NCBI GenBank assembly: GCA_022071955.1
Contig: JAJVIM010000009.1
Span: 1-64,000 of the forward strand
Length of the DNA stretch: 64,000 nt
Direction: 5' to 3'
Source of the DNA: Anaerolineae bacterium
GTDB lineage: Bacteria; Chloroflexota; Anaerolineae; 4572-78; J111
The position numbers and the translations under genes are program-made. This document shows, in pieces, positions 1-7,641 of this stretch. The notes under the pieces were generated by a model. That model worked only from the letters and a program-made list of their open reading frames with translations, did not search any database and had not been told where the DNA came from. Each line of letters begins with the position of its first letter. Position 1 is the stretch's first letter.

Positions 1-117
1 GGTACAATTCCCACACATCATACCTTTTATCCTGATGACGAACGAGTTTTATCTTGGCTTTTGTGTTTAGTCCCCGCAATACCAATAGTTCAGAAATATC
101 CACTGTTACCTCCAGCC

Positions 118-305
118 GCCCAACGCCCCGTTTCAGCGGCGGCCCGATGGCTACCCGGCCAAAAGACAATTTCACATCTGACACCGCTTCACCGGCGAGA
201 GTTCCGCCGATTTTACACCCGGCTCGCCAGCAAAACCAACTTCACTTTGACCCAAACTCAATAAAAACCGTGCCTGGGCCGTCCGCTGCAAACGGCTTGT
301 TAGGC
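118..305 (-). repeat. attC recombination site of cassette D
   Basis: Read on the - strand, R'' is GCCTAAC (305-299) and R' is GTTGGGC (124-118), both exact matches to the RYYYAAC/GTTRRRY consensus. The inner boxes also pair: GCCGTTTGCAGCGG near 296-283 against GCCGCTGAAACGG near 141-129, with one unpaired base as is typical of attC. At about 188 bp it is the longest attC here. R'' extended to CCTGCCTAAC is the exact reverse complement of the first ten bases of cassette D (836-827). Confidence 0.85.
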
Positions 306-835
306 AGGACAACCAACCCGATTGACCGACCGCCCCCGCCGATAAAATCCGGCCCCGGCGACACTGACCCGACTACTCAACTCCGGTTATTTTTCGCAAC
401 GTTGCTAACGGCGACTCCGCGGCCAACGCAGTTCTTTCCGGCCGCCGAACCTGCTTGCTCAAACGCGACCCCAGTACCGCCAAACCCGGCTACCCTGACC
501 CGATTCTTCGTGCCCGGTTTTTTCGCGCCCGGTCAAAAACCAACTTCGGCCCCGACGACATTTTTCCCACACCCGGCTCCGAGTTTGCGGGTGGATGGGT
601 TTTCGCCGCAATCAACCCGGCTGTTCGAGCGCGAACCGGCGCGGCGCTTCGGCGGCTGGCCCAGCAATTGAGCTGTACTTCCATTTCCGCCAGCGAACAC
701 CACTGCTGAAAACAGGCGCGGCGCCTGCGCTGGTAAAGGCGCGGGCAGTGTGCCGCGCTGTTTGCGGCTGACTGCCCGCTCCCAACAAAATACGAATCCT
801 CCGAGCCGTTTACCGCCTCGCCCACTCCTGCCTAA
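124..835 (-). other. Integron gene cassette D, no convincing gene
   Basis: A 712-bp cassette between the R' core at 830-836 and its own attC at 118-305. The - strand is purine-rich, as a coding strand would be. The only - strand frames (for example a GTG-started 111-codon frame at 825-490) lack a correctly spaced ribosome-binding site, have skewed Arg/Ala/Ser composition and match no family I know. The long proline-rich + strand frame (54-671) is antisense to the cassette. Phrases such as GCCCGATGGC recur here and in cassette C. It may be non-coding or decayed. Confidence 0.6.
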
Positions 836-931
836 CGCCCGCAATAACGCGCCGAATGACTCCTCCGCCAAAAAGTGCGTCTTGCGCCTAAAACCGTGAT
901 TCAGCGGTCGCGTTAATTGCGATTGTTGGGC
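830..931 (-). repeat. attC recombination site of cassette C
   Basis: On the - strand R'' is GCCCAAC (931-925) and R' is GTTAGGC (836-830), both exact consensus. The inner boxes GCAATTAACGCG and CGCGTTATTGC pair with one extra unpaired base in the first arm. The 102-bp site is nearly identical to attC-A at 2864-2965, differing mainly in the central spacer. Confidence 0.92.
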
Positions 932-1566
932 CGTTTTTTACCCCACTGCTGCCCCATTTGCAAAACCAGCTACCGCCCGATGGCCACCCAAATTCACCAA
1001 CTACCACCCAAAACCGGGCTTCTTTTTCAACGAACCTGTCACGAAACGTCGTTTTAAATATCCGCTTCCGCCTAAATTTTACACTACTCTCGCGAACACT
1101 CCGCCGTCGTCTGTCTTTTTAATTTATCGGTTACGCCCAAATATTGAATCTCGTTCCCGAATAACAACCCAAAATACTGCCTCTAAAAATATTGCCTCAA
1201 CCCAGTACCGAATTTCGCCCCCGAATAATTGCCCCAAAAAGATGTCTTTTTTCAATTTGCGGCGCTCGCTCAAAACCGAATCCCGATTCCAACTTCTCGC
1301 CGCCCGATGGCGTTTTTTTCTGCCCCACAAACCCGCCGGTTTGTTTTTCAACGAACCTGTCTCCGGCAGCAGTTTTAAAAAATTACCGCTTCGCCCAAAT
1401 ATCGTGCTTCTTTTTCAACGGGCCGCCGCGCTTTTTGTCTTTTGATTTTCTCCAACTTACGCCCAAAATCGGGCTTCTTTTTCCGCAGCACAACCCGCCG
1501 ATTTCTTTCTTTTAAATTACCAGCTCTGTTTTCACCGCAGTTTTACGCTTTTCTTTAGCGGCCCAA
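836..1566 (-). other. Integron gene cassette C, no convincing gene, internally repetitive
   Basis: A 731-bp cassette between cores at 1561-1567 and 830-836. No - strand frame begins near the cassette start with a ribosome-binding site; the largest (1351-1124, TTG start, 75 codons) is unconvincing. The stretch contains imperfect repeats on the + strand: CTTTTTCAACGAACCTGTC near 1025 and a close relative near 1350, a CTTCTTTTTCAACG variant near 1407, and CCGCCCGATGGC near 974 and 1303. It may be a decayed gene or a non-coding cassette. Confidence 0.6.
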
Positions 1567-1687
1567 CGCCGCCTATCACACGATTGCGGGTTAGCACAGT
1601 TACTTTCGATGCAAAAATGGCGCCGCTGGCCCAACCAATTTCAAAAAACGGAAGGGTAGCAATTCGTGTGCATGGGCATTGTTATAT
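1561..1687 (-). repeat. attC recombination site of cassette B
   Basis: On the - strand R'' is ATATAAC (1687-1681) and R' is GTTGGGC (1567-1561). The inner boxes CACACGAATTGC and GCAATCGTGTG pair with one extrahelical base, the usual attC hallmark. R'' extended to AGCATATAAC is the exact reverse complement of the first ten bases of cassette B (2870-2861). The 127-bp site has a different spacer from attC-A and attC-C. Confidence 0.9.
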
Positions 1688-1756
1688 GCTATTTACTTCT
1701 CAGATCATAAATATCTTCAGGCTCTTGACCTATGTAACAAAATTGGATTGTTCTCT

Positions 1757-2833
1757 CTAAAATCCTAAATCAATGCCGGCTGGCCCCCCTCCAACAACCA
1801 AATCTTCCACTTCACTTCCATCTAAATTAGCTCGCTGTATCTTGTCTGTTCCTGCGTCCGTCCAATACATTTTACCCGCGCTTACATGTAAAACAATATG
1901 AGCAGGACTAGATAGACCAGTAGTAACCAAATCCTCTATCTCACTCCCATCCAAATTTGCTCGCCGGACTTGATCTACTCCATAATCGACCCAATATATT
2001 TTGTCTCCATATTCATCCACTGCAATACCTGCTGGATAATTGACATCATCTATGCCGATGATCAGATCCTCTATTTCACTCCCATCTAAGTTTGCACGTT
2101 GTATTTTCTCCCTAATATCGACTGTCCAATACATCTTGCCCGCTGCTATATCCAACGCAATACTAATTGGTTGTACTAATCCAGTGACTAAATCCTCTAC
2201 CTCGCTTCCATCCAGATTTGCACGTTGCACTTTCCCCGTACCGGAATCGACCCAATACATTTTGCTTTTGTCCACATCTAGCGCAATATCGCGTGGAATA
2301 AATAAACCGGTGGTCACCAAATCCTCTACTCCACTTCCATCTAAATTAGCTCGCTGTATCTTGTTTATCCAATGATCGACCCAATATATTTTGCCGCCTT
2401 TCGTATCTACAGCTATTCCGTCTACACTACTCAAGCCAGAGGTTATTTTTTTGATACCACTTCCATCTAAGTTAGCCTGTAAAATCTCATGGGGACCACC
2501 ACTTACCCAATTTGTCCAATATATTTTTGAGGGGGGTAACTGATTATTAATAACAATGGGAAGATAAATTGTAAAAGATGATGTGCTAGTAATACTAAAC
2601 TGGTCTTCAAGATAAATTCTGTCACCTTCGCCGCTAGAATTTTGAGCAATTGTATCATGTAAGAGTTTGGGAGATGAACTGCTGACATACAAGCTACCCC
2701 CGAAAGTGTCAATAAAAAAATGTGAGCCAGTCGCATAGGTAGACTTCGGTTGAATGACAAAAAACTCTAGGATAATGAATTGAGTTATTAATAAAGCAAA
2801 AGCCAAGAAAAAGCAGATTATAAGTTTTCTCAT
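1757..2833 (-). CDS. Cassette-borne exported YWTD-repeat (six-bladed) beta-propeller protein
   Basis: Gene of integron cassette B, starting 36 bp inside the cassette. The 358-residue product opens with a charged N-terminus and a hydrophobic segment (about residues 4-26), so it is exported or membrane-anchored. Residues from about 100 to the end hold six or more repeats of about 43 residues of the LDL-receptor class B type, each with K(I/M)YW(V/T)D followed by IQRANLDGS and ED(L)V. Such repeats fold as a six-bladed propeller that binds proteins or glycans; no enzyme motif is visible. The repeats are also near-identical at DNA level (units of about 130 bp), suggesting recent internal duplication. 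The gene is AT-rich compared with the chromosome. The ligand is unknown. Confidence 0.85.
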   Translation of the reverse strand: MRKLIICFFLAFALLITQFIILEFFVIQPKSTYATGSHFFIDTFGGSLYVSSSSPKLLHDTIAQNSSGEGDRIYLEDQFSITSTSSFTIYLPIVINNQLPPSKIYWTNWVSGGPHEILQANLDGSGIKKITSGLSSVDGIAVDTKGGKIYWVDHWINKIQRANLDGSGVEDLVTTGLFIPRDIALDVDKSKMYWVDSGTGKVQRANLDGSEVEDLVTGLVQPISIALDIAAGKMYWTVDIREKIQRANLDGSEIEDLIIGIDDVNYPAGIAVDEYGDKIYWVDYGVDQVRRANLDGSEIEDLVTTGLSSPAHIVLHVSAGKMYWTDAGTDKIQRANLDGSEVEDLVVGGGPAGIDLGF

Positions 2834-2863
2834 TTTTTACTCGTTCTTTGTATTGAAGAAAGC

Positions 2864-2965
2864 ATATAACGCCCGCAATAACGCGCCGAAAAGCTCCTCC
2901 GCCAAAAAGCGCGCCCTGCGTTAAAAACCGTGATTCAGCGGTCGCGTTAATTGCGATTGTTAGCC
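2864..2965 (-). repeat. attC recombination site of cassette A
   Basis: On the - strand R'' is GGCTAAC (2965-2959) and R' is GTTATAT (2870-2864); the end GGGCGTTATATGC looks like classical chromosomal-integron attC ends. GCAATTAACGCG pairs with CGCGTTATTGC leaving one extra base. R'' is the exact reverse complement of the GTTAGCC core that begins cassette A (3769-3763). It shares nearly all its 102 bp with attC-C. Confidence 0.92.
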
Positions 2966-2996
2966 CGCTTTTTTGGTGCTATCACCAAACCGATTT

Positions 2997-3701
2997 TCAA
3001 AATCCCGTTCTTTCACGGTGACGATGTAAATATTTTGAGGCAGGTAGATATTTTTCTGGTAGTCTAAATTGCTCTGTTAGATTTAAAATTAAATTTATCA
3101 GTTGGCTTTCGCAATTATTCTTTTTCAGTATTTGATACTTGTCAGATAATGCAAAATAACCAAGTTCAAAAAGTGAATCGTGAAACTTACAAAAACAGAT
3201 CACGTTTGATAAATCACCGCGACCTTCAATATCATCTGTCCATCTCGAAATATGGCTGGCAATAAGGAATTGAGGATTATTTATGTCACATAAAGCACAC
3301 TGATAATTATAGTTTTGCAGTGTTAATTCTCGAATCCTCGCTTGACCTCTTCGTTGTCGTGTCAACGCTTGGCCATCACCGGCTGGAACAACACCAAGTT
3401 GTAGTTTTCTTTGTTCAATAGCCAAGTCAATTGCTTTATCTGATAAATCTACTTCTTCAATATTGATAGGCATATCTAATAACAGATAAACACCGTCACT
3501 TACAAAATGTAAAACATCTTCAGTACGTAACTCTTGAAGAATACGGCTTAATGTTTGTGATGGTGTGGCTCCGTGAGAGTTCGTATCGTGTACAATTTGA
3601 TCAAGTTCTTCATCAATCAATTCCTGACGAGTTACCTCTCGTGTATTATGACGAATAGAGAAACGATGAAGTGCTTCGAGTACAGCATCGCGCCAAATCA
3701 T
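2997..3701 (-). CDS. Cassette-borne HNH endonuclease, restriction-enzyme-like
   Basis: Gene of integron cassette A, the first in the array. ATG at 3701 follows AAGGTGATG. The 234-residue product has an N-terminal helix-turn-helix-like region (about 45-75, with TPSQTLSRILQELR followed by VLHFVSDGVYLLL), like the DNA-reading wing of some type II restriction enzymes. A C-terminal HNH nuclease domain (about 130-185) shows a CALC pair, LIASHISRW with the catalytic-type His, and NVICFCKFHDSLFELGYF with Asn, Cys and His metal ligands. The family includes restriction endonucleases that cut unmodified DNA. No methyltransferase lies in this or any visible cassette, so the protective partner is absent, lies in cassettes outside the window, or this nuclease has another role. 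GC content is well below the chromosome. Confidence 0.85.
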   Translation of the reverse strand: MIWRDAVLEALHRFSIRHNTREVTRQELIDEELDQIVHDTNSHGATPSQTLSRILQELRTEDVLHFVSDGVYLLLDMPINIEEVDLSDKAIDLAIEQRKLQLGVVPAGDGQALTRQRRGQARIRELTLQNYNYQCALCDINNPQFLIASHISRWTDDIEGRGDLSNVICFCKFHDSLFELGYFALSDKYQILKKNNCESQLINLILNLTEQFRLPEKYLPASKYLHRHRERTGF

Positions 3702-3762
3702 ATCATCACCTTAAAAAATCAATGTGAACTATCATGAAATCGCTACAACCAGCACATTAGCG

Positions 3763-3883
3763 GGCTAACAATTATTGAACCACGCCATATAAATATAGAT
3801 GGTGAAAATCGGCTATCTACATCTATATGGGATTTTGGCTATCCACATCTATATAGGTTTGCTATATACATTTATAAAGCTTT
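3763..3883 (-). other. Proposed attI: integron insertion core with direct repeats
   Basis: The core GTTAGCC (3769-3763, - strand) joins the integron platform to cassette A. On the platform side lie three imperfect direct repeats on the + strand, GCTATCTACATCTATATGGG (3812-), GCTATCCACATCTATATAGG (3838-) and GCTATATACATTTATAAAG (3861-), spaced 26 and 23 bp, plus a partial inverted copy at 3785-3804. In studied integrons attI carries direct repeats that bind extra integrase protomers, which fits. The AT-rich stretch could equally hold the cassette promoter. Assignment is by position and pattern. Confidence 0.6.
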
Positions 3884-4236
3884 TACCCGGCTGGCTCAGG
3901 CAACTTTTCTTCGTCCAGGATCACCACCCGCGCCTTTAGCCCCAACTTAACGGCCTGCCGGTAAGGTAATTGCCACACCTTTGGCCCGGCCAGCCAGACG
4001 CCACCGGCGTTTTTTACCCGCCGGGCAACCTCGATCTCGCCCCAGGCCACCAGCACCCCCACCAACTCTTCCGGCGGAATCCACTCCGCCTCATCGATGA
4101 TCAATTCCACCGTTTTATAGCGCCGCTGGCGGCCCCGATCATACCGATAGCGCACACACACCAGCCGGTCGCCATATTTATCTGCCAATTTCTTGGTGCC
4201 CGGCTGCCCCGGCAACAAGGTTAACCTGGTTTGCAT
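3883..4236 (-). CDS. Small conserved-looking protein encoded between attI and intI
   Basis: A 117-residue soluble protein read from ATG 4236, divergent from intI with 111 bp between the two starts. I chose ATG over the preceding in-frame GTG at 4239. Visible features are a basic N-terminal part ([17 protein letters not shown], then [15 protein letters not shown]) and a C-terminal part of the form [19 protein letters not shown]. This has the look of a small nucleic-acid-binding protein; I recall similar proteins beside tyrosine recombinases but cannot name a family. It lies on the platform side of the core site, so it is not a mobile cassette in the usual sense. It could act with IntI or be an old captured gene. 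Confidence 0.75.
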   Translation of the reverse strand: MQTRLTLLPGQPGTKKLADKYGDRLVCVRYRYDRGRQRRYKTVELIIDEAEWIPPEELVGVLVAWGEIEVARRVKNAGGVWLAGPKVWQLPYRQAVKLGLKARVVILDEEKLPEPAG

Positions 4237-4347
4237 CACTCTTTTTTCCGTTTTGCTGCCCTGATTCCCGGCTTATGTCAATCTCATGAGCCTGCTACGG
4301 TGACCGGGGTATGGTATTCTGGTCGCAACTTAGCCCCGGAGGTTTGT

Positions 4348-5319
4348 ATGTCTGACCCAAAATCACCCAAATTGCTGGACCGGGTTCGCCACACCCTGCG
4401 CCGGATGCATTACGCCTACCGCACCGAAGAAAGCTACCTCTACTGGATCAAACGCTTTATCCTGTTTCACCACAAGCAACATCCGGCCCGGCTGGATACG
4501 CCTCAGATCGAAGCCTTTCTCACCCACCTGGCTGTAAAGGGCCAGGTCAGCGCCGCCACCCAAAACCAGGCCTTCAGCGCCCTTATGTTTTTGTACAAAC
4601 ACGTGCTGGAGCAGGAGCTCTCAACCCCGGTCAAGGCCCTGCGCGCTCAGCAAAAGCCGCGCCTGCCGGTGGTCCTGTCTCCGGCCGAGGTTCAGGCTGT
4701 CATCAGCCGCCTGACCGGTGATTATCAACTGATGGCCCAGCTCCTCTACGGCAGCGGCCTGCGCCTGATGGAATGTGTTCGCCTGCGGGTCAAAGACCTC
4801 GATTTTGAGAGCCGCCAGGTTATCGTTCGCCGTGGTAAAGGCGACAAAGACCGGGCGACCATACTGTCCCAGCGCCTGGTTGAGCCGCTGCAAATCCATC
4901 TGCGCTGGGTGCGCCGCCGCCATCAGGCTGACTTGAGCCGCGGCTACGGTTGTGTTTATCTGCCCAATGCGCTGAGCCGCAAATACCCCAACGCCTGCCG
5001 CGAGTGGGGCTGGCAGTGGGTCTTCCCGGCGGCCACTCTGGACACCGACCCGGCTACCGGCCTGACCCGCCGCCATCACACCGATCCCTCCGCCCTGCAA
5101 AAAGCGGTCAAGGCCGCCGTCCGGCAGGCCGGTCTGACCAAATCGGCCTCCTGCCACACTTTCCGCCATTCGTTTGCCACACACTTGCTGGCGGCCGGAT
5201 ATGACATCCGTACCGTGCAGGAATTACTGGGCCACAACAGCGTTGAAACGACGATGATTTACACCCACGTGCTCAACCTGGGCGCCCGGGCGGTCCACAG
5301 CCCGCTGGATGGCTTGTAA
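4348..5319 (+). CDS. intI: Integron integrase IntI (tyrosine recombinase)
   Basis: A 323-residue site-specific recombinase that captures and shuffles gene cassettes by attI x attC recombination. ATG 4348 is chosen because GGAGG lies six bases upstream; the frame stays open further 5' but without homology. An N-terminal SAM-like core-binding domain (about 8-95) precedes the catalytic domain. Catalytic residues are R139 ([11 protein letters not shown]), K164/K167, H270 and R273 ([13 protein letters not shown]), H296 (LLGH) and Y305 (TTMIYTHVL). The integron-specific insert that separates IntI from XerC/XerD is present at about 203-244 ([19 protein letters not shown], then RRHH). Length is typical. 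It faces away from the cassettes as in known integrons. All catalytic residues are intact, so activity is plausible. Confidence 0.96.
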   Translation: MSDPKSPKLLDRVRHTLRRMHYAYRTEESYLYWIKRFILFHHKQHPARLDTPQIEAFLTHLAVKGQVSAATQNQAFSALMFLYKHVLEQELSTPVKALRAQQKPRLPVVLSPAEVQAVISRLTGDYQLMAQLLYGSGLRLMECVRLRVKDLDFESRQVIVRRGKGDKDRATILSQRLVEPLQIHLRWVRRRHQADLSRGYGCVYLPNALSRKYPNACREWGWQWVFPAATLDTDPATGLTRRHHTDPSALQKAVKAAVRQAGLTKSASCHTFRHSFATHLLAAGYDIRTVQELLGHNSVETTMIYTHVLNLGARAVHSPLDGL

Positions 5320-5428
5320 ACCGACCGGCTACACAAAAAAGCGCCGCTCCAATTGACGGAGCGACGCAAATTCGTTAAGATCACGGCTGTAGCTGATGGG
5401 CGTCCGGTTCGCCGATTGGCCCGACTGA

Positions 5429-5459
5429 AGCCCTGCTCTCCGCAGGGCTTTATATTTTT
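5429..5459 (+). terminator. Rho-independent terminator after intI
   Basis: AGCCCTGC (5429-5436) and GCAGGGCT (5442-5449) form an 8-bp stem with a five-base loop followed by a T-rich tail to 5459. A smaller hairpin, CGCTCC/GGAGCG, lies closer to the intI stop near 5345-5365. Confidence 0.8.
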
Positions 5460-5500
5460 GGTGTCAAGTATAACACACCCAAGACACAATTTCCAGCCGC

Positions 5501-5669
5501 AAATGTCACCAATTCAAGATGACATTTGTCATATTGAAACCACCGGGTGATGGTCCAACTGGCACCGGATGCTGACTCCACCGCCCGGTTTTACCTGGAT
5601 GGGGCTATCCCGGGTGAGACCCCTCACTGCAAGTTAAAGTGATCGCCACTGCAAGATAAAGTGAACACT
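5501..5669. repeat. Insertion-sequence-end-like debris: tandem CACTGCAAG(T/A)TAAAGTGA motifs
   Basis: Two 18-bp copies of CACTGCAAGNTAAAGTGA lie 22 bp apart at 5625-5642 and 5647-5664. An inverted repeat AAATGTCA/TGACATTT sits at 5501-5527. Closely spaced terminal repeats of this type are a feature of IS21-family ends. No transposase is present between intI and fhs, so this would be a solo end or remnant. The family label is inference from memory. Confidence 0.45.
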
Positions 5670-5703
5670 CACATTACGAGTAGAGAGTGCAAACGCCGCC
5701 AAA

Positions 5704-7464
5704 TTAAAACAACCCTTTCACCTTGCCGGTCTCAAAGTCAATGTCTACGTCCATAAAGGCCGGGCGGCTGGGCAGGCCGGGCATGGTGCGCATTTCGCCC
5801 AGGAGCGGGTAAATAAAGCCGGCTCCGGCGCTGGCCCGTACCTCACGGACCGGCACGACAAAGCCGGTGGGCCGGCCCTTTAGCGACGGGCTGTGCGACA
5901 GGCTCAGGTGGGTTTTGGCCATACAGATAGGCAGGTTGCCAAAACCGGCCTTTTCAAAACTTTTAATCTGCTTTTCGGCGGCGGCTTCATAAGTTACGCC
6001 GTCTGCGCCGTAAATATCCATTGCAATCTTTTCAATTTTCTGCTTGATGCTCCATTCGAGCGGGTACAAAAACTGGAAGTTGCTGGGTTTTTCACAGGCG
6101 GCCACCACCGCTTCGGCCAGTTCCATTGCGCCGTCACCGCCTTCGGCCCAGTGATCGCTCATTACGGCCTGCTCGGCCCCGGCTTCAACGGCCAACCGTT
6201 TAACCAGCGCCACCTCGGCGTCGGTATCGGTGGGGAAGCGGTTCACGGCCACCACCGCCGGGATGCCAAACTTCTTCACGTTTTCAATGTGGGCGGCCAG
6301 GTTGGCAATGCCCTTTTCCAGCAGTTCCAGGTTTTCTTCGGTGTAGGCGCTATCGAGCGGCCGGCCGGCCACCACTTTTGGCCCACCACCGTGCATTTTC
6401 AGCGCCCGGATTGTGGCTACCAGTACCACCGCGTTGGGCACCAGCCCGGAGTAGCGGCACTTAATGTTAAAGAATTTCTCCATGCCGATGTCCGCCCCAA
6501 AGCCCGACTCGGTGACGACATAATCGGCCAGTTTAAGAGCAATCTGATCAGCAATGATGGAGCTGTTGCCGTGGGCAATATTGGCAAACGGTCCGGCATG
6601 CACAAACGCCGGCTGCCCTTCCAGGGTTTGCATCAGGTTGGGCAAAATGGCGTCTTTCATCAGCACGGTAACGGCTCCGGCTACGCCCAAATCTTCGGCG
6701 GTGATCGGATCGCCGCTGGTATTGAGCGCCACCACCATCCGGCCAAAGCGTTCGCGCATATCCTGGAGGCTGGTGGTCAGGGCCAAAATGGCCATAATTT
6801 CTGAAGCCACGGTGATATCGTAGCCGCCTTCGCGCGGAATACCCTCGGCGCTGCCGCCCAGCCCCAGCACAATTTTGCGAATGGCCCGGTCGTTAACGTC
6901 AACCACCCGGTTCCACTGGATGTTGTAGGGGTCAATATTCAGCCGGGTCAGCCCCATCTGCGCCAGTTTGGCATCAGACATGCGGCTTTCGTGGTAGAGG
7001 CGGGCGTCAACAGCCGCCGCCACCAGGTTGTGGGCGGCGCTAATGGCGTGAATATCGCCGGTGAGGTGCAGGTTAAAATCTTCCATCGGGATAACCTGGC
7101 TGTACCCGCCGCCGGCAGCGCCGCCTTTAATGCCAAAGGTTGGTCCCTGGCTGGGCTGCCGGATGCAAATCATTGAGTTTTTGCCAATTTTGCCCAGCCC
7201 CATTGTTAAGCCCACGCTGGTGGTGGTTTTGCCTTCGCCCAGGGGGGTGGGGGTGATGGCCGTCACGTCGATATACTTGCCCTGCGGCCGGTCGGAAAAC
7301 TTTTCCAGTACATCTAGGTGTACTTTGGCTTTGTATTTACCAAACAGTTCCAGATCATCAATGCCCAACCCCAGTTTCTCCGCAATCTGCAGAATTGGAA
7401 TGGGTGTAGCTGCCTGAGCAATTTCAATATCGCTGGGTACCGGTTTCTTGCGTTCTAGGGTCAT
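5704..7464 (-). CDS. fhs: Formate-tetrahydrofolate ligase
   Basis: Cytosolic enzyme that makes 10-formyl-tetrahydrofolate from formate, ATP and THF, feeding purine synthesis, formyl-Met-tRNA and one-carbon metabolism. ATG 7464 is chosen because AGGAGATAG lies just upstream; the frame continues 5' without family similarity. The 586-residue product spans the whole family: [20 protein letters not shown] at the start, the ATP-binding loop [18 protein letters not shown] near 75, [19 protein letters not shown], and the end [19 protein letters not shown]. It is somewhat longer than the usual 555-560 residues. It stands alone here, without other one-carbon genes. Confidence 0.96.
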   Translation of the reverse strand: MTLERKKPVPSDIEIAQAATPIPILQIAEKLGLGIDDLELFGKYKAKVHLDVLEKFSDRPQGKYIDVTAITPTPLGEGKTTTSVGLTMGLGKIGKNSMICIRQPSQGPTFGIKGGAAGGGYSQVIPMEDFNLHLTGDIHAISAAHNLVAAAVDARLYHESRMSDAKLAQMGLTRLNIDPYNIQWNRVVDVNDRAIRKIVLGLGGSAEGIPREGGYDITVASEIMAILALTTSLQDMRERFGRMVVALNTSGDPITAEDLGVAGAVTVLMKDAILPNLMQTLEGQPAFVHAGPFANIAHGNSSIIADQIALKLADYVVTESGFGADIGMEKFFNIKCRYSGLVPNAVVLVATIRALKMHGGGPKVVAGRPLDSAYTEENLELLEKGIANLAAHIENVKKFGIPAVVAVNRFPTDTDAEVALVKRLAVEAGAEQAVMSDHWAEGGDGAMELAEAVVAACEKPSNFQFLYPLEWSIKQKIEKIAMDIYGADGVTYEAAAEKQIKSFEKAGFGNLPICMAKTHLSLSHSPSLKGRPTGFVVPVREVRASAGAGFIYPLLGEMRTMPGLPSRPAFMDVDIDFETGKVKGLF

Positions 7465-7641
7465 TTTCCTATCTCCTTTGATACATTGGTTACCTGCCCA
7501 CCACATCTTTGTGATGAGTTTCTCATACGGCCAATGATACTCTCCTCGGCCAACCTGCGCAAACGGGGTAATAGTCAGGAATAACAATTAATATGGGGGG
7601 CCAATGTTAGCGTAACCGCAGAGAACGCAACGAGGTAAATC

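Larger units (their letters stand above)
1..5319. mobile_element. Chromosomal integron (intI plus cassette array), truncated at the left edge
   Basis: The integrase gene reads rightward (4348-5319) and the cassettes read leftward from a core site at 3763-3769, the standard integron layout. Four complete cassettes can be delimited on the - strand: A 2870-3768, B 1567-2869, C 836-1566 and D 124-835; a fifth begins at 123 and leaves the window. Each boundary is a GTTRRRY-type core. For each cassette, the first bases (the part of R' it carries) are the reverse complement of R'' in its own attC: 7-10 of 7-10 bases for A, B and D, and 9 of 10 for C. This is expected only if each cassette once existed as a circle. 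The gene-bearing cassettes are AT-richer than the flanking chromosome. The boundaries are seen directly; activity is inferred. Confidence 0.92.

Noticed and set aside
54..671. Proline-rich 205-codon + strand frame across cassette D
   Set aside because: It is antisense to the cassette direction, crosses attC-D, has no ribosome-binding site and has biased composition; most likely a by-product of C-rich sequence.
490..871. Two overlapping - strand frames in cassette D (111 and 112 codons)
   Set aside because: One begins inside attC-C, the other has a GTG without a spaced ribosome-binding site; both look non-protein-like, so I describe the cassette instead.
1124..1351. 75-codon - strand frame in cassette C
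   Set aside because: TTG start far inside the cassette, no ribosome-binding site, repetitive composition.
7537..7545. GGAGAGTAT on the - strand upstream of fhs, similar to the start of a THF riboswitch
   Set aside because: The paired 3' half of the THF aptamer and the CCGCCTGGGC-type ZTP core are not visible, so no riboswitch is called.
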